From Mucilaginibacter jinjuensis (GTDB lineage: Bacteria; Bacteroidota; Bacteroidia; Sphingobacteriales; Sphingobacteriaceae): a stretch of 64,000 nt of DNA. The translations under genes and the position numbers were made by a program. The notes under the pieces were generated by a model, which searched no databases, was not told the DNA's origin, and worked only from the letters and a program-made list of their open reading frames with translations. This document shows positions 55,022 to 63,847 of the stretch, one piece after another. Where the stretch lies: assembly GCF_028596025.1 (NCBI RefSeq), contig NZ_CP117167.1, positions 3,224,001 through 3,288,000 of the forward strand, in the 5' to 3' direction. Within the stretch, counting starts at the first letter, position 1. Each line of letters opens with the position of its first letter.

Positions 55022-55228
55022 AATGAAAAAAGGTTATTATTTCCCGGCACAATTTTTAACTGTGTTGTTAATTTAGATTGGTTGCTGTTTAGCTACCCAA
55101 ACTTATCTGCACGTAGCAAAAATACCGGCATCACTGGTGCTGTTTACCAGGAAATATTATTCGCAGCCAATTTATCATACCTTCTTGTAGCAATAGGGTT
55201 AACCACCGCATATATGGCTGAAGATTAA
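55022..55228 (+). pseudogene. open fragment of a small membrane-like protein without a start codon
   Basis: A 68-codon open frame with protein-like composition (SARSKNTGITGAVYQEI, FAANLSYLLVAIGLTTAYM) ending in TAA has no ATG, GTG or TTG near its 5' end that gives a sensible N-terminus. It probably is a relic of a small hydrophobic protein. Support is only that it reads like coding sequence. Confidence 0.25.
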
Positions 55229-55345
55229 GATATACCCGGAATAACCATGAATTACATGATTTTTTTCTAAATAGTATTTACGCGATTTCAAATCTCATTA
55301 CGCCCCTTACCTGAGATTAATTAAATGTATTGAATATTTCAGAAG

Positions 55346-55585
55346 ATGGCTAAAAAGAGATTTTACAGCGATTATGTAATAAAGCTTAAAAGGTTTCTGG
55401 CAATATTATATCTCATGCTCCCGGTTAAAAATACCAGGGCACAAAAACCGGTTATGCGTGTGATATACAGAAAAAGGAAAACAGATAGTCACACTTGAGT
55501 TTAAGCCGTCCAAACTTGCAGCCAACAGGCAAACACTATTGTTGCACTTTTAAAAATGCAACCAACCGCATGGCAAAAACACGAT
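55346..55585 (+). pseudogene. frameshifted exported-protein remnant
   Basis: An ATG at 55346 opens 50 codons with a signal-peptide-like stretch (FLAILYLMLPVKNTRAQ) that runs into a poor basic tail and stops at 55498. A different frame then reads sensibly, TEKGKQIVTLEFKPSKLAAN, and runs to about 55555. The join needs a frameshift near 55466. This looks like a broken exported-protein gene. The regulon dyad at 55541 overlaps its 3' end. Together with 55022-55228 it makes 54890-55636 a decayed interval. Confidence 0.3.
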
Positions 55586-55613
55586 TAAATGCATCATTAG
55601 TTGTGTTCCTTTG
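55541..55613 (+). promoter_or_regulatory. regulon dyad and -7 box of operon C
   Basis: Dyad at 55541-55562 (GTTGCA-N10-TGCAAC), 43-nt gap, TTCCTTTG at 55606-55613, 24 nt before the ATG of the next gene. Confidence 0.65.
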
Positions 55614-55636
55614 TTTTAAACAACACCCATATCATT

Positions 55637-56617
55637 ATGAAAAATAAAAGTACACTGTCAATAATAACTTGCCTGTTGCTTTGCATAAGTGCACAAAAAG
55701 GATTTTCCCAACTTAAAGGTGATAGGTTACTGGGCGGTATAGGGCTCGATGCGGGTTCGCAAGCACCTGCCGAAACGTTTTCACTACTTGTACCCCTTTA
55801 TTTCTATGATGCCTCATCCCTAAAAAATGCCAATGGTAATAAAATAGCCGAACCAAATTTCAACATGTTTATTACCGGTGTGGGCGGCAGTTATGTAAGC
55901 AGTTTGAAAATTCTGGGCGCAAATTATGGCGCATCTGTATTACTGCCTTTTGCCCAAAACAGGATTCAAGGTAATAACGTAGATTCTAAAAGTTCATTTG
56001 CTTATAGTGATACCTATCTTCAACCATTCCAGTTAGGTTGGAAAACAAAGGTTGCTGATGTTGTTTTCAGTTATGGCATGTATATACCTACCGGTAAATA
56101 CGAATTTGGGGGCAGCAGCAACGCAGGTTTGGGTATGTTTACCAATGAGTTTCAAACCGGCACAACTTTGAGGCTTGATCCAAAAGGCTCGATCTCATTT
56201 TCGTCCCTGTTTTCTTATGAGATCCATAATGATAAAAAAGGTACCGACATCAAGCCGGGGGACATATTATCGATAGAGGGTGGCCTTGGCAAAACCTGGT
56301 ATACCTTTAATGGCTCTAAAATTCCAAGTTCAATTATCAAAGCGGGGGCGGTATATTATATGCAATTTAAGACCTCTAATGATGAGTTGCCGGCACCTGC
56401 GATAATTACTCCTTATGCAAACAGTATTTACCTGCCGGGTAAAGACCATGTTTACTCAGCTGGTTTGGAAGGCAATATATTATTGACAAAATCGAGAATG
56501 TTATTTGGCCTGCGCTGGTTCGACGAATTTAGTGCGGTAAACCGTTTTCAGGGCAATACATTTTTTGTAACCATCGCCCATGTGTTCAGTACAGCCTCTA
56601 AAAAGAAGGCGGAGTAG
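55637..56617 (+). CDS. outer-membrane transporter-like barrel (phenol-degradation MetA-like)
   Basis: A 326-residue exported protein (signal ITCLLLCISAQKGFSQ) of the long barrel type: GVGGSYVSSLKILGANYGASVLLPF, DVVFSYGMYIPTGKYEFGG, QTGTTLRLDPKGSISFSSLFSYEIH. Repeats and length match the Phenol_MetA_deg-like transporter family; the cargo is unknown. ATG 55637 is used because it starts the signal peptide and follows the -7 box. First gene of operon C. Confidence 0.75.
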   Translation: MKNKSTLSIITCLLLCISAQKGFSQLKGDRLLGGIGLDAGSQAPAETFSLLVPLYFYDASSLKNANGNKIAEPNFNMFITGVGGSYVSSLKILGANYGASVLLPFAQNRIQGNNVDSKSSFAYSDTYLQPFQLGWKTKVADVVFSYGMYIPTGKYEFGGSSNAGLGMFTNEFQTGTTLRLDPKGSISFSSLFSYEIHNDKKGTDIKPGDILSIEGGLGKTWYTFNGSKIPSSIIKAGAVYYMQFKTSNDELPAPAIITPYANSIYLPGKDHVYSAGLEGNILLTKSRMLFGLRWFDEFSAVNRFQGNTFFVTIAHVFSTASKKKAE

Positions 56618-56756
56618 AGCGTGACTTACTCATTTATTAACCTGTTACAGAACTACTTTATAAGATTGTAATGGGTAGCATACATTCTTTTAATGCCCAT
56701 TGGCATGGTGTTCATAATCTGAAGCGATCTTAATAAAAACCTTAAACACTACATAC

Positions 56757-57179
56757 ATGAAAAAAACACTATTTACATTTTTAACACTGGCGTTGCTTAT
56801 TACACAAATGGTAAAAGCCCAGCAAATACGCACACCAAGGGCTGCGCCGGTAGGTAGCTGGCAAATTATTGGCACCACACAGGCCAGATTTACAGCAGAC
56901 CATGACGGTATAATTGTGCGCGAGCCATTTAATAACTTCAGGGCGGTGAAATTTAAGGTAACCGATGCTCCTTTACGGATGGTAAAGATGGTGGTAACCT
57001 ACGCCGACGGTGCACCAGACAACATTGAAACCATGATGGATATTCCACAGGGTGGTGAAAGCCGGATAATAGACCTTCGCGGAGTTGGCCAGCGCAAAAT
57101 AAGAAGAATTGATTTTTGGTACGATACAAGGGGCGTGGCGAGAGGGCGTGCGAACGTTACCGTTTTTGCGATGAAATAA
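56757..57179 (+). CDS. small exported protein of unknown function
   Basis: A 140-residue exported protein (signal FTFLTLALLITQMVKAQ). The mature part is a compact beta-sandwich-like domain (SWQIIGTTQARFTADHDGI, FRAVKFKVTDAPLRMVKMVVTY). It may be DUF2541-like, but that is a resemblance of pattern only. It lies 140 nt after the transporter. Confidence 0.65.
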   Translation: MKKTLFTFLTLALLITQMVKAQQIRTPRAAPVGSWQIIGTTQARFTADHDGIIVREPFNNFRAVKFKVTDAPLRMVKMVVTYADGAPDNIETMMDIPQGGESRIIDLRGVGQRKIRRIDFWYDTRGVARGRANVTVFAMK

Positions 57180-57232
57180 AGAATAGTAATCTATTCTTAC
57201 ATTTCTTTTAATTATAATAAGTTGCTTTTTAG

Positions 57233-58024
57233 ATGAACCGTAGATGTATTATAATTTTGTGCTTAACAATCGTAAGTCAGTTAACGACTTTAGGGGTATA
57301 TGCCCAGACACAAAGTTATAACCAGGCTAATAATGAGATCGATTTTAGCCATGATCTGAGCCAAAAGTGGTCATTAGAATTTAATGTGGGGCAAAGCTGG
57401 ACTACAAAACCGGGCCACACAAGTTTGTTTAGCAGTTTGGCACAACTATACACGCGGGCCTGGGTGCATTATAACCCTAATGATAAATGGAAACTTTCGT
57501 TCTTTTATGCTTTTTATTATAACAAATATGTCCCCGAGATCGATCAGCGAGAGGCACCGGAGTGGCGCAGCGCAGCACAAGCCATCTATTACATTAAACG
57601 AAAGCGCCTCATCCTCACAACGCGTTGGCGTATAGAAGACAGGCATATCAAAAACGTGGATTCTGTTTTTGAGGCAGTTGACCGATTACGGGGCCAAATA
57701 AAAGTTGTTTACCCACTAAATGGAAGCGTAATTGCAAAAGGGGTATTTTACGGTATAGGATCCGAAGAATTATTCTTTAAAACCAGCAGTAAGGTAAGCG
57801 GCAGCGGCTTGTTCGATCGAAACAGGGTTTCTGCAGGTATAGGTTATGGGATTACAAATAACTGTCAGTTAGAGTTATCTTATTCTAATGAGTTTTTACC
57901 CCGGCCCGGTGAGAACCAAAGTTATAATGCCATACAATGTAATGTGGTATTTACTAACCTTTTGCCAAGAATTGGCCATGCCTTGTTTGGTAAGAAAACC
58001 CCTGAAGGATCTAGTGCTAATTAA
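57233..58024 (+). CDS. DUF2490 outer-membrane barrel protein
   Basis: A 263-residue exported protein (signal IILCLTIVSQLTTLGVYAQ) with the DUF2490 run of strands: FSHDLSQKWSLEFNVGQSW, RAWVHYNPNDKWKLSFFYAFYYN, LILTTRWRIEDRH. It ends with QCNVVFTNLLPRIGH. The function is unknown. It is followed after 31 nt by the DUF3943 gene, so they are probably co-expressed. Confidence 0.85.
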   Translation: MNRRCIIILCLTIVSQLTTLGVYAQTQSYNQANNEIDFSHDLSQKWSLEFNVGQSWTTKPGHTSLFSSLAQLYTRAWVHYNPNDKWKLSFFYAFYYNKYVPEIDQREAPEWRSAAQAIYYIKRKRLILTTRWRIEDRHIKNVDSVFEAVDRLRGQIKVVYPLNGSVIAKGVFYGIGSEELFFKTSSKVSGSGLFDRNRVSAGIGYGITNNCQLELSYSNEFLPRPGENQSYNAIQCNVVFTNLLPRIGHALFGKKTPEGSSAN

Positions 58025-58055
58025 TAGGAATTGTACACTCATTAAAGTTTTAAAA

Positions 58056-59480
58056 ATGAAACGAAATAGGGTGATCTTGAAATTTTTAGTTTCGTTAATA
58101 ACGCTATTAACAGTATTTTTTTGCAAATCTGTAGTTTTTGCTGATGCGACCGATACAACTAAAACAAAGATCTTAAAAGATACCTCCACATTATACAAAC
58201 CGCAGGCTGTGAAAAAGCATTTTTGGCGGGCATCCGGCGAGTTAATGCTGGCGCAAATTATCCCCTGGTCGTATAATTATTTTGTGAGGGATGCCGATTT
58301 TGCACATATAACATTTAAAAGTATAGGCCATAACCTAAAACCAAGCAGCTGGGAGTGGGACGATAATAATTTCACCACCAACCAAATTGCACATCCAATC
58401 CAAGGGAGTATGTATTACAGTGCTTTCAGGAGTAATGGTTACTCGTTCTGGCAATCAGCACCAGCGGCCTTTGCGGGAAGTTTTATGTGGGAAATTGCCG
58501 GCGAAACTCACAACCCGGCCCCTAACGATTTTATTAATACCAGTTTCGGCGGGATATCATTGGGTGAAATGACGTACCGCCTCTCTAACCGGGTTGTGAA
58601 TAAGCATCAACGTGGTTTTAAAAGGCAGATGAGCGAAGTGGCTGGTTTCTTATTAAACCCAATGAATGGTTTTAACAGGTTGCTTGATGGTAAATGGGGT
58701 AAGGTATCGCATGAACCAGATACAGATTTGGATACAACAAGTGTAGTTGGTATAATAGACCTGGGGGCAAGGCAGATCAGTGAGAAGAATGAGGGGCTGT
58801 TTACCAAAGGCAAAACCGGCTGGTATGCCAGGCTGCGCTTGCTTTATGGCGACCCATATCGCGAATCGAAAAAGGCATTTAATAATTTTGATATCATGGT
58901 TGAAATGGGGGCCGATGATACAGCACGATTAAACACGGTTCGTGTAAATGGCTTACTATCATCATGGGAGCTCAATTCAACTTTAAAGCAGGAGCAATTA
59001 TTGTCATTAACCCTCAACTATGATTTTTACCATAACTCATCATTTGAGTATGGTGGGCAAAGCGTTAACCTCAGCCTATATTCAGAATATGATGTTAATG
59101 ATAAGGTGAAATTTTTAACCCGCTTCGGTACAGGTGCAATAGTACTGGGAGCAGTGCCCGATGCATATTTATATTATGGCGAGGGGCGTAATTACGACTA
59201 CGGGCCCGGTATAAGCTTAATTGCACATGGGGGAATATTGGTAAACAATAGGTTTACGGGCGTAATTAATTACCAGGGTGGTTGGTTTGTAACACTCAAT
59301 GGTAGTAAATCAAGTTACTTTTTGCATACCTTCTCAACAGAAGCCAGGTATAGGATATTTAATAAAGTATCAGTAGGGGCAGAAGGTGGTTTCTTTAACC
59401 TTAAGGGTTATTATAGAGATTATGATGATATTAATAAGAAGTATCCTTATCTGAGGTTGGCAATTGGTTACAAAATTTAA
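58056..59480 (+). CDS. DUF3943 family exported protein
   Basis: A 474-residue exported protein; a hydrophobic signal segment (residues about 8-31) is followed by a basic/polar N-terminal part and a barrel-like C-terminal half. DUF3943 features include WRASGELMLAQIIPWSYNYF, HPIQGSMYYSAFRSNGYSFW and MWEIAGETHNPAPNDFINTSFGG. It ends with YPYLRLAIGYKI. The ATG at 58056 is used because an earlier in-frame ATG at 57888 would overlap the DUF2490 gene without a signal peptide. Confidence 0.85.
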   Translation: MKRNRVILKFLVSLITLLTVFFCKSVVFADATDTTKTKILKDTSTLYKPQAVKKHFWRASGELMLAQIIPWSYNYFVRDADFAHITFKSIGHNLKPSSWEWDDNNFTTNQIAHPIQGSMYYSAFRSNGYSFWQSAPAAFAGSFMWEIAGETHNPAPNDFINTSFGGISLGEMTYRLSNRVVNKHQRGFKRQMSEVAGFLLNPMNGFNRLLDGKWGKVSHEPDTDLDTTSVVGIIDLGARQISEKNEGLFTKGKTGWYARLRLLYGDPYRESKKAFNNFDIMVEMGADDTARLNTVRVNGLLSSWELNSTLKQEQLLSLTLNYDFYHNSSFEYGGQSVNLSLYSEYDVNDKVKFLTRFGTGAIVLGAVPDAYLYYGEGRNYDYGPGISLIAHGGILVNNRFTGVINYQGGWFVTLNGSKSSYFLHTFSTEARYRIFNKVSVGAEGGFFNLKGYYRDYDDINKKYPYLRLAIGYKI

Positions 59481-59625
59481 GGGTGCAAATTTTTTGCAGT
59501 TTCAAATTTCAATGTGATACTTAAAAAGGTAATAATTAATTGGGGATATGATAAAAGCTCCTCAAATTTGGTAATGTGCTTAGTATTTAGGGGTAAAGAT
59601 AGGCACATGTTTTTCATAGGTTGTT

Positions 59626-59655
59626 AGTCAGGTCCGCAAGGGCCTGACTTTTTTG
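59626..59655 (+). terminator. terminator of operon C
   Basis: A GTCAGG...CCTGAC stem with a GC loop is followed by six T, about 145 nt after the DUF3943 stop. 59481-59625 is AT-rich and holds no other feature I can support. Confidence 0.8.
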
Positions 59656-59714
59656 TTTAAGGTATTTTTTGAGGATTTGCAGCTTCATTGAGCGGGCTTT
59701 CCTTAACCCCTTAA

Positions 59715-59786
59715 GTTGCATTTTTAAATATGCAACAAAACAAGCCTTTGTAAATAGCTACATCTGCCTAAACAGTGCTTTATTTG
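59715..59786 (+). promoter_or_regulatory. regulon dyad and -7-like box of operon D
   Basis: Dyad at 59715-59736 (GTTGCA-N10-TGCAAC), 42-nt gap, TTTATTTG at 59779-59786. The promoter box is weaker than in the other copies, but the spacing is conserved. Confidence 0.55.
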
Positions 59787-59859
59787 AATAAAAAAACTAA
59801 CTACAGTAATTGGTCTGTATTTTAAAATTAACCCCTTGTTTTTACTTAATAACCTCAAT

Positions 59860-60747
59860 ATGAAAATGATTGTAAACAAATTATTAACGATTGGTAGAGT
59901 TTCAATAGCCTATTTACTAATTGTATCAATATGTAATATATCCGGCGCATTTGCTCAACGCAGGGGCGGCCACATGTCAAGGCCTGGCAGTTCGGGCTCT
60001 ACCAGTAGAACACCGAACAATAATAGAGCTAACAGGCCCAATACAGGCGGCATTAACCGGCCTAACAACACTGCAAACAATAACGGCAACAGAATAAATA
60101 ACAATAACTCAGGTAACCGCAATAATGGCAACCGTACAAATATTAACAGCGGCAATACCAACGTAAATATTAACGTTAACAACAGTCGCAATACTGTGGT
60201 AAGGCAAAATAATTATCGCCCTTATACAAGGCCACCTTATGTGTACGGCGGCCGAAGCTTTTATAGCTATCACCCATATTATTATCATCCATATCGTCCG
60301 TTTTATTGGGGGCCGGCTTATCATCCATGGGGTTTCTTTATAGCAGCATTGGCTACTACAGCCATTATTGTGACTGTAGCAAATCAGCAGTATCATTATG
60401 ATCAGGGTGTTTATTATACGCAGAGTAATGGCGGCTATACCGTTGTGCAGGCTCCGGTTGGTGCAGTAGTTACAACGCTGCCAAGTTCGGCACAAACCGT
60501 AGTGGTTACAGGCTCTACCACCAATAACTATTATTATGGTGGTACTTTTTACGAGAAATCATCAAAAGGGTATACCGTTGTTCCGCCAACAGCTGGCTCT
60601 ATAGTTACCAGCTTGCCCGAAGGTGGTAAGGAGACAAAAGTAGGGGATGTTACCTACGTTAAAGTTGGCGAAACTTATTATCAGCCTATTCAACAGGATG
60701 GTAAAGATGTATATGAGGTAGTGAAGGTGGATGAGGTTAAACAATAA
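59860..60747 (+). CDS. DUF6515 family protein with Asn/Arg/Gly-rich N-terminus
   Basis: A 295-residue exported protein and paralogue of 47437-48300. The signal (ISIAYLLIVSICNISGAFAQ-like) is followed by a low-complexity stretch rich in Asn, Arg, Gly and Ser (about residues 33-115), then a short hydrophobic segment (GFFIAALATTAIIVTV) and three YY..GGYTVV.APVGA-like units, ending in DGKDVYEVVKV. The function is unknown, perhaps envelope surface. ATG 59860 is chosen over TTG 59836 because it opens the signal peptide. Confidence 0.8.
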   Translation: MKMIVNKLLTIGRVSIAYLLIVSICNISGAFAQRRGGHMSRPGSSGSTSRTPNNNRANRPNTGGINRPNNTANNNGNRINNNNSGNRNNGNRTNINSGNTNVNINVNNSRNTVVRQNNYRPYTRPPYVYGGRSFYSYHPYYYHPYRPFYWGPAYHPWGFFIAALATTAIIVTVANQQYHYDQGVYYTQSNGGYTVVQAPVGAVVTTLPSSAQTVVVTGSTTNNYYYGGTFYEKSSKGYTVVPPTAGSIVTSLPEGGKETKVGDVTYVKVGETYYQPIQQDGKDVYEVVKVDEVKQ

Positions 60748-60784
60748 TCATTCGCCGTTTGGTTGACTATAAAAAGTTGAGATC

Positions 60785-61039
60785 ATGAAACCCAAGTATT
60801 TATTCTATATTGTAATGATAGTGGTACTTCACTACGAGGTAGGCCGATTGGTTGGCAACGAAGAGCCGCGCGATATTGATGATTCATCTTATGAAAAAGG
60901 AGCGAGGCTCGATGATACATCCAATTCAAATGATATTGAATTTAATTACCAGGGTAAAGAAGTGAAACTAAGAGGTGTGCATCAATTACGTGTAATTAAT
61001 GCACACCATTATAAGCAGAGACGCTTTAAAATATTTTAA
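60785..61039 (+). CDS. small exported or anchored protein
   Basis: An 84-residue protein. N-terminal hydrophobic segment (YLFYIVMIVVLHY, about residues 5-17), then an acidic middle (NEEPRDIDDSSYEKGARLDDTSN) and a basic tail ending KQRRFKIF. I do not recognise a family. It is 37 nt after the DUF6515 gene and closes operon D. Confidence 0.55.
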   Translation: MKPKYLFYIVMIVVLHYEVGRLVGNEEPRDIDDSSYEKGARLDDTSNSNDIEFNYQGKEVKLRGVHQLRVINAHHYKQRRFKIF

Positions 61040-61048
61040 GAATTGAAC

Positions 61049-61129
61049 AATATCGAATAATGAATATTGAATTTCGAACATCGAAGTTTAACTTCATTAT
61101 TCAATATTGGGCATTCGGTGTTCGATATT
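61049..61129. repeat. intergenic inverted repeat between convergent genes
   Basis: Imperfect ~81-bp palindrome with ends AATATCGAA (61049-61057) and TTCGATATT (61121-61129) and inner arms around ATTGAA/TTCAAT. It sits between operon D and the leftward amino-acid permease gene. The sequence style (TCGAAT/ATTCGA) resembles the 17-bp repeats at 6972 and 18833. It could also help end transcription. Confidence 0.6.
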
Positions 61130-61146
61130 AAAGAGCCAGCAGTATG

Positions 61147-62592
61147 CTATTGCCGCGATGCTTTGCCCAATACACTATTCTTTTTGCCGTAAGTAAAATA
61201 AATAACCAAGCCAATAGCCAGCCAGATAATCAGCCTTAACCAAGTATCGCCGGGCAAGAAGGTCATCATGGCAAAACAGGTTAAAATACCCAGTATAGGC
61301 ACCAATGGCACTAATGGGGTTTTAAACGGACGATGAACATCTGGTTGTTGTTTACGTAAAATCAATACACCGGCACAAACCATTACAAAGGCTAACAAGG
61401 TACCAATACTCGTCATTTCACCAACTACGCGAATGGGCACAAAAGCCGCAAACAGGGCTATGAAAGCACAAAGCACAATGTTTGATTTCCAGGGTGTACG
61501 GAATTTATGATGTACATCGGCAAATACCTTAGGCAATAAACCATCTTTCGACATTGAGAAAAACACCCGGGACTGACCAAGCAGATCAACCAGAATAACG
61601 GAAGTATATCCAATTAGTATAGCCAGCACAATTGCTTTGCTTAACCATTGGTAATGTGTTTTTTCGATCGCGATAGCAACCGGTGCGCCAGAGCCGATAA
61701 ATTCTTTATAGTTGGCCATGCCCGTCATTACATGGGCGAAGATCACAAATAAGATAGTACATACTACTAATGAGCCTATGATGCCAATAGGCATGTTACG
61801 TTGTGGATTTTTAGCTTCCTGGGCAGCAGTAGATACAGCATCGAACCCAATGAAAACGAAGAATACCAAACCTGCACCACGTAATATCCCCGACCAGCCA
61901 TAGTTGCCCCAAACGCCTGTGTTCTGAGGAATGTATGGATGATAATTCTGTGGATTAATAAACGACCAGCCAACTGCAATAAATACCAATACCACACCAA
62001 CCTTTAAGCTCACAATAATGGCGTTAACCAATGCCGAACCTTTGGTACCACGGATAATGATGCTGGTAACAATAATTACAATTAATGCAGCAGGCAGGTT
62101 AATAATGCCACTCACCACATCGCCATTGGCCGCTTTGGCTGTTTCAAAAGGAGAGAGGGTAAGTTGCGGAGGCAAGTAAAGATCGAACCAGGATAAAAAC
62201 TTGGTTAGGTATTGCGACCAGCTGATGGCCACTGTTGCTGCACCCACAGAATATTCGAGCACCAGATCCCATCCGATGATCCAGGCAAACAGTTCGCCCA
62301 TAGTGGCATACGAATAAGTATATGCGCTACCTGCTACCGGTATCATGGCCGAAAACTCGGCATAACATAAGGCAGCAAAAGTACAGCCCAACGCTGCAAT
62401 AATAAATGATATAGTTACAGCCGGGCCCGAGTGCTGGCCTGCAGCTATACCTGTTAATGAAAATAAACCCGCACCAATAATAATACCTATCCCAATAAGG
62501 ATAAGATTAATGGGGCCGAGTGTGCGTTTTAAGGAGTTCTCGCCTTCATCTGCCGATTCTTTCAGCAGGAGGTCGATGGGCTTTTTGATCAT
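61147..62592 (-). CDS. amino-acid permease, APC family
   Basis: A 481-residue integral membrane transporter with about 12 membrane segments. The first segment has LILIGIGIIIGAGLFSLTGIAAG (consensus amino-acid/polyamine transporter start), then SAMIPVAGSAYTYSYATMGELFAWIIGWDLVLEY. It is close to the YfnA/cationic-amino-acid group; substrate unproven. The gene is monocistronic and has a ~400-nt upstream region (62593-62989) containing an R1-like repeat and the rpoD terminator, and nothing else. Confidence 0.9.
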   Translation of the reverse strand: MIKKPIDLLLKESADEGENSLKRTLGPINLILIGIGIIIGAGLFSLTGIAAGQHSGPAVTISFIIAALGCTFAALCYAEFSAMIPVAGSAYTYSYATMGELFAWIIGWDLVLEYSVGAATVAISWSQYLTKFLSWFDLYLPPQLTLSPFETAKAANGDVVSGIINLPAALIVIIVTSIIIRGTKGSALVNAIIVSLKVGVVLVFIAVGWSFINPQNYHPYIPQNTGVWGNYGWSGILRGAGLVFFVFIGFDAVSTAAQEAKNPQRNMPIGIIGSLVVCTILFVIFAHVMTGMANYKEFIGSGAPVAIAIEKTHYQWLSKAIVLAILIGYTSVILVDLLGQSRVFFSMSKDGLLPKVFADVHHKFRTPWKSNIVLCAFIALFAAFVPIRVVGEMTSIGTLLAFVMVCAGVLILRKQQPDVHRPFKTPLVPLVPILGILTCFAMMTFLPGDTWLRLIIWLAIGLVIYFTYGKKNSVLGKASRQ

Positions 62593-62766
62593 ACTAAAAT
62601 TAAGTCGACAAAATTACTCGATTAATTGCTGCTGTCAACCTTTAATTGTGTGATGTGTGTAATATAAAGCAGAAAGGGCATTAAAATTGCCTCAATTTTC
62701 ATTTTTATTAAAGCTGATAATGCTGTTGCTTGTCCCTTTAAAAGACACCATATACCCATAAAAAGG

Positions 62767-62882
62767 TTGTCATTTCGAACGAGCCGATGGGATTGTGCAT
62801 CAGGGGCGAGGAGAAATCTTATGCGTTCTGCATGTTGACTTTGCAAAGCACAGAAGATTTCTCCTATCGTCGAAATGACAAA
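62767..62882. repeat. R1-type inverted repeat upstream of the permease gene
   Basis: Perfect 11-bp terminal inverted repeats (TTGTCATTTCG / CGAAATGACAA) bound a 116-bp element with further pairing (GGAGAAATCTT against AAGATTTCTCC). The ends resemble the R1 element at 7041-7133 (TTGTCATTGCG), so both belong to one dispersed family. Confidence 0.75.
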
Positions 62883-62941
62883 TTCGTTATTAGAAAAAGA
62901 TGTGGGGTTACGGTAGGGCTTTTAATTTGCAATCCACAAAA

Positions 62942-62969
62942 AAGCCCCTGTAGTTTCCTACAGGGGCTT
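62942..62969 (-). terminator. rho-independent terminator of rpoD
   Basis: A 12-bp perfect stem (AAGCCCCTGTAG / CTACAGGGGCTT) with a 4-nt loop is followed, on the leftward strand, by a run of T. It lies 20 nt after the rpoD stop. Confidence 0.9.
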
Positions 62970-62989
62970 CACACTCAAATGAGTTAATA

Positions 62990-63847
62990 TTATAAGTACG
63001 ACTGCAGCAGGTTTGCTTTAGAAGTTTGTTTTAAGCGTAATAATGCTTTGTCTTTAATCTGGCGAACACGCTCACGGGTCAGGTTATATTTTTCACCGAT
63101 TTCTTCTAATGAATGAGGCGCGTTGTTGTTTAAACCAAAGAACAAGGCAATTACCTGGCGATCGCGTTCGGCCAAAACGTTTAATGAACGTTTGATCTCT
63201 TGCGAAAGTGAATCAACCATCAGGTCGTTATCAGTACCGGCATCGCTGCTTTGTAATACATCAAGCAAAGTATTTTCTTCGCCAGAGATAAAAGGAGCAT
63301 CAACAGATACGTGACGGCCAGAGTTAGCTAATGAATCAGAGATCTTTTCGATAGTAGTTTCCAGATCGTTAGCCAATTCTTCAGGAGTTGGCTGGCGCTC
63401 TAAATCCTGCTCTAATTTAGAAGCCGATTTATGAATTTTGCTTAATGAACCGATTTGGTTTAAGGGTAAACGTACAATACGTGATTGCTCTGCAACGGCA
63501 GATAAAATAGATTGACGGATCCACCATACGGCGTACGAGATAAATTTAAAACCTTTGGTTTCATCAAAACGTTTGGCTGCCTTAATTAAGCCTAAATTTC
63601 CTTCGTTAATCAAATCGCCTAAAGTCAATCCCTGGTTTTGGTATTGTTTAGCTACCGATACAACGAAACGTAAGTTAGTTTTTGTTAAGCGCTCTAAAGC
63701 GGCCTGGTCACCCTCGCGGATCTTTTGTGCCAATATTACTTCTTCCTGTGCGGTAATCAAATCAACTTTTGCAATCTCACTTAAATACTTATCCAGTGAT
63801 TGTGATTCGCGGTTGGTAATAGATTGGGAAATTTTGAGTTGTCTCAT
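62990..63847 (-). CDS. rpoD: primary RNA polymerase sigma factor (sigma-70, region 1.1 absent)
   Basis: A 285-residue sigma factor. Region 1.2 ([21 protein letters not shown]), region 2 ([51 protein letters not shown]), region 3 ([16 protein letters not shown]) and region 4 ([23 protein letters not shown]) are all present. The missing region 1.1 and short length fit the primary sigma factor of Bacteroidota, which reads TTTG/TAnnTTTG promoters; most -7 boxes in this window are of that form. 63848-64000 is its upstream region. Confidence 0.95.
   Translation of the reverse strand: MRQLKISQSITNRESQSLDKYLSEIAKVDLITAQEEVILAQKIREGDQAALERLTKTNLRFVVSVAKQYQNQGLTLGDLINEGNLGLIKAAKRFDETKGFKFISYAVWWIRQSILSAVAEQSRIVRLPLNQIGSLSKIHKSASKLEQDLERQPTPEELANDLETTIEKISDSLANSGRHVSVDAPFISGEENTLLDVLQSSDAGTDNDLMVDSLSQEIKRSLNVLAERDRQVIALFFGLNNNAPHSLEEIGEKYNLTRERVRQIKDKALLRLKQTSKANLLQSYL

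Noticed and set aside
59955..60495. Leftward reading frames opposite the DUF6515 gene
   Set aside because: They are Leu/Ile-rich shadows of an Asn-rich coding stretch.
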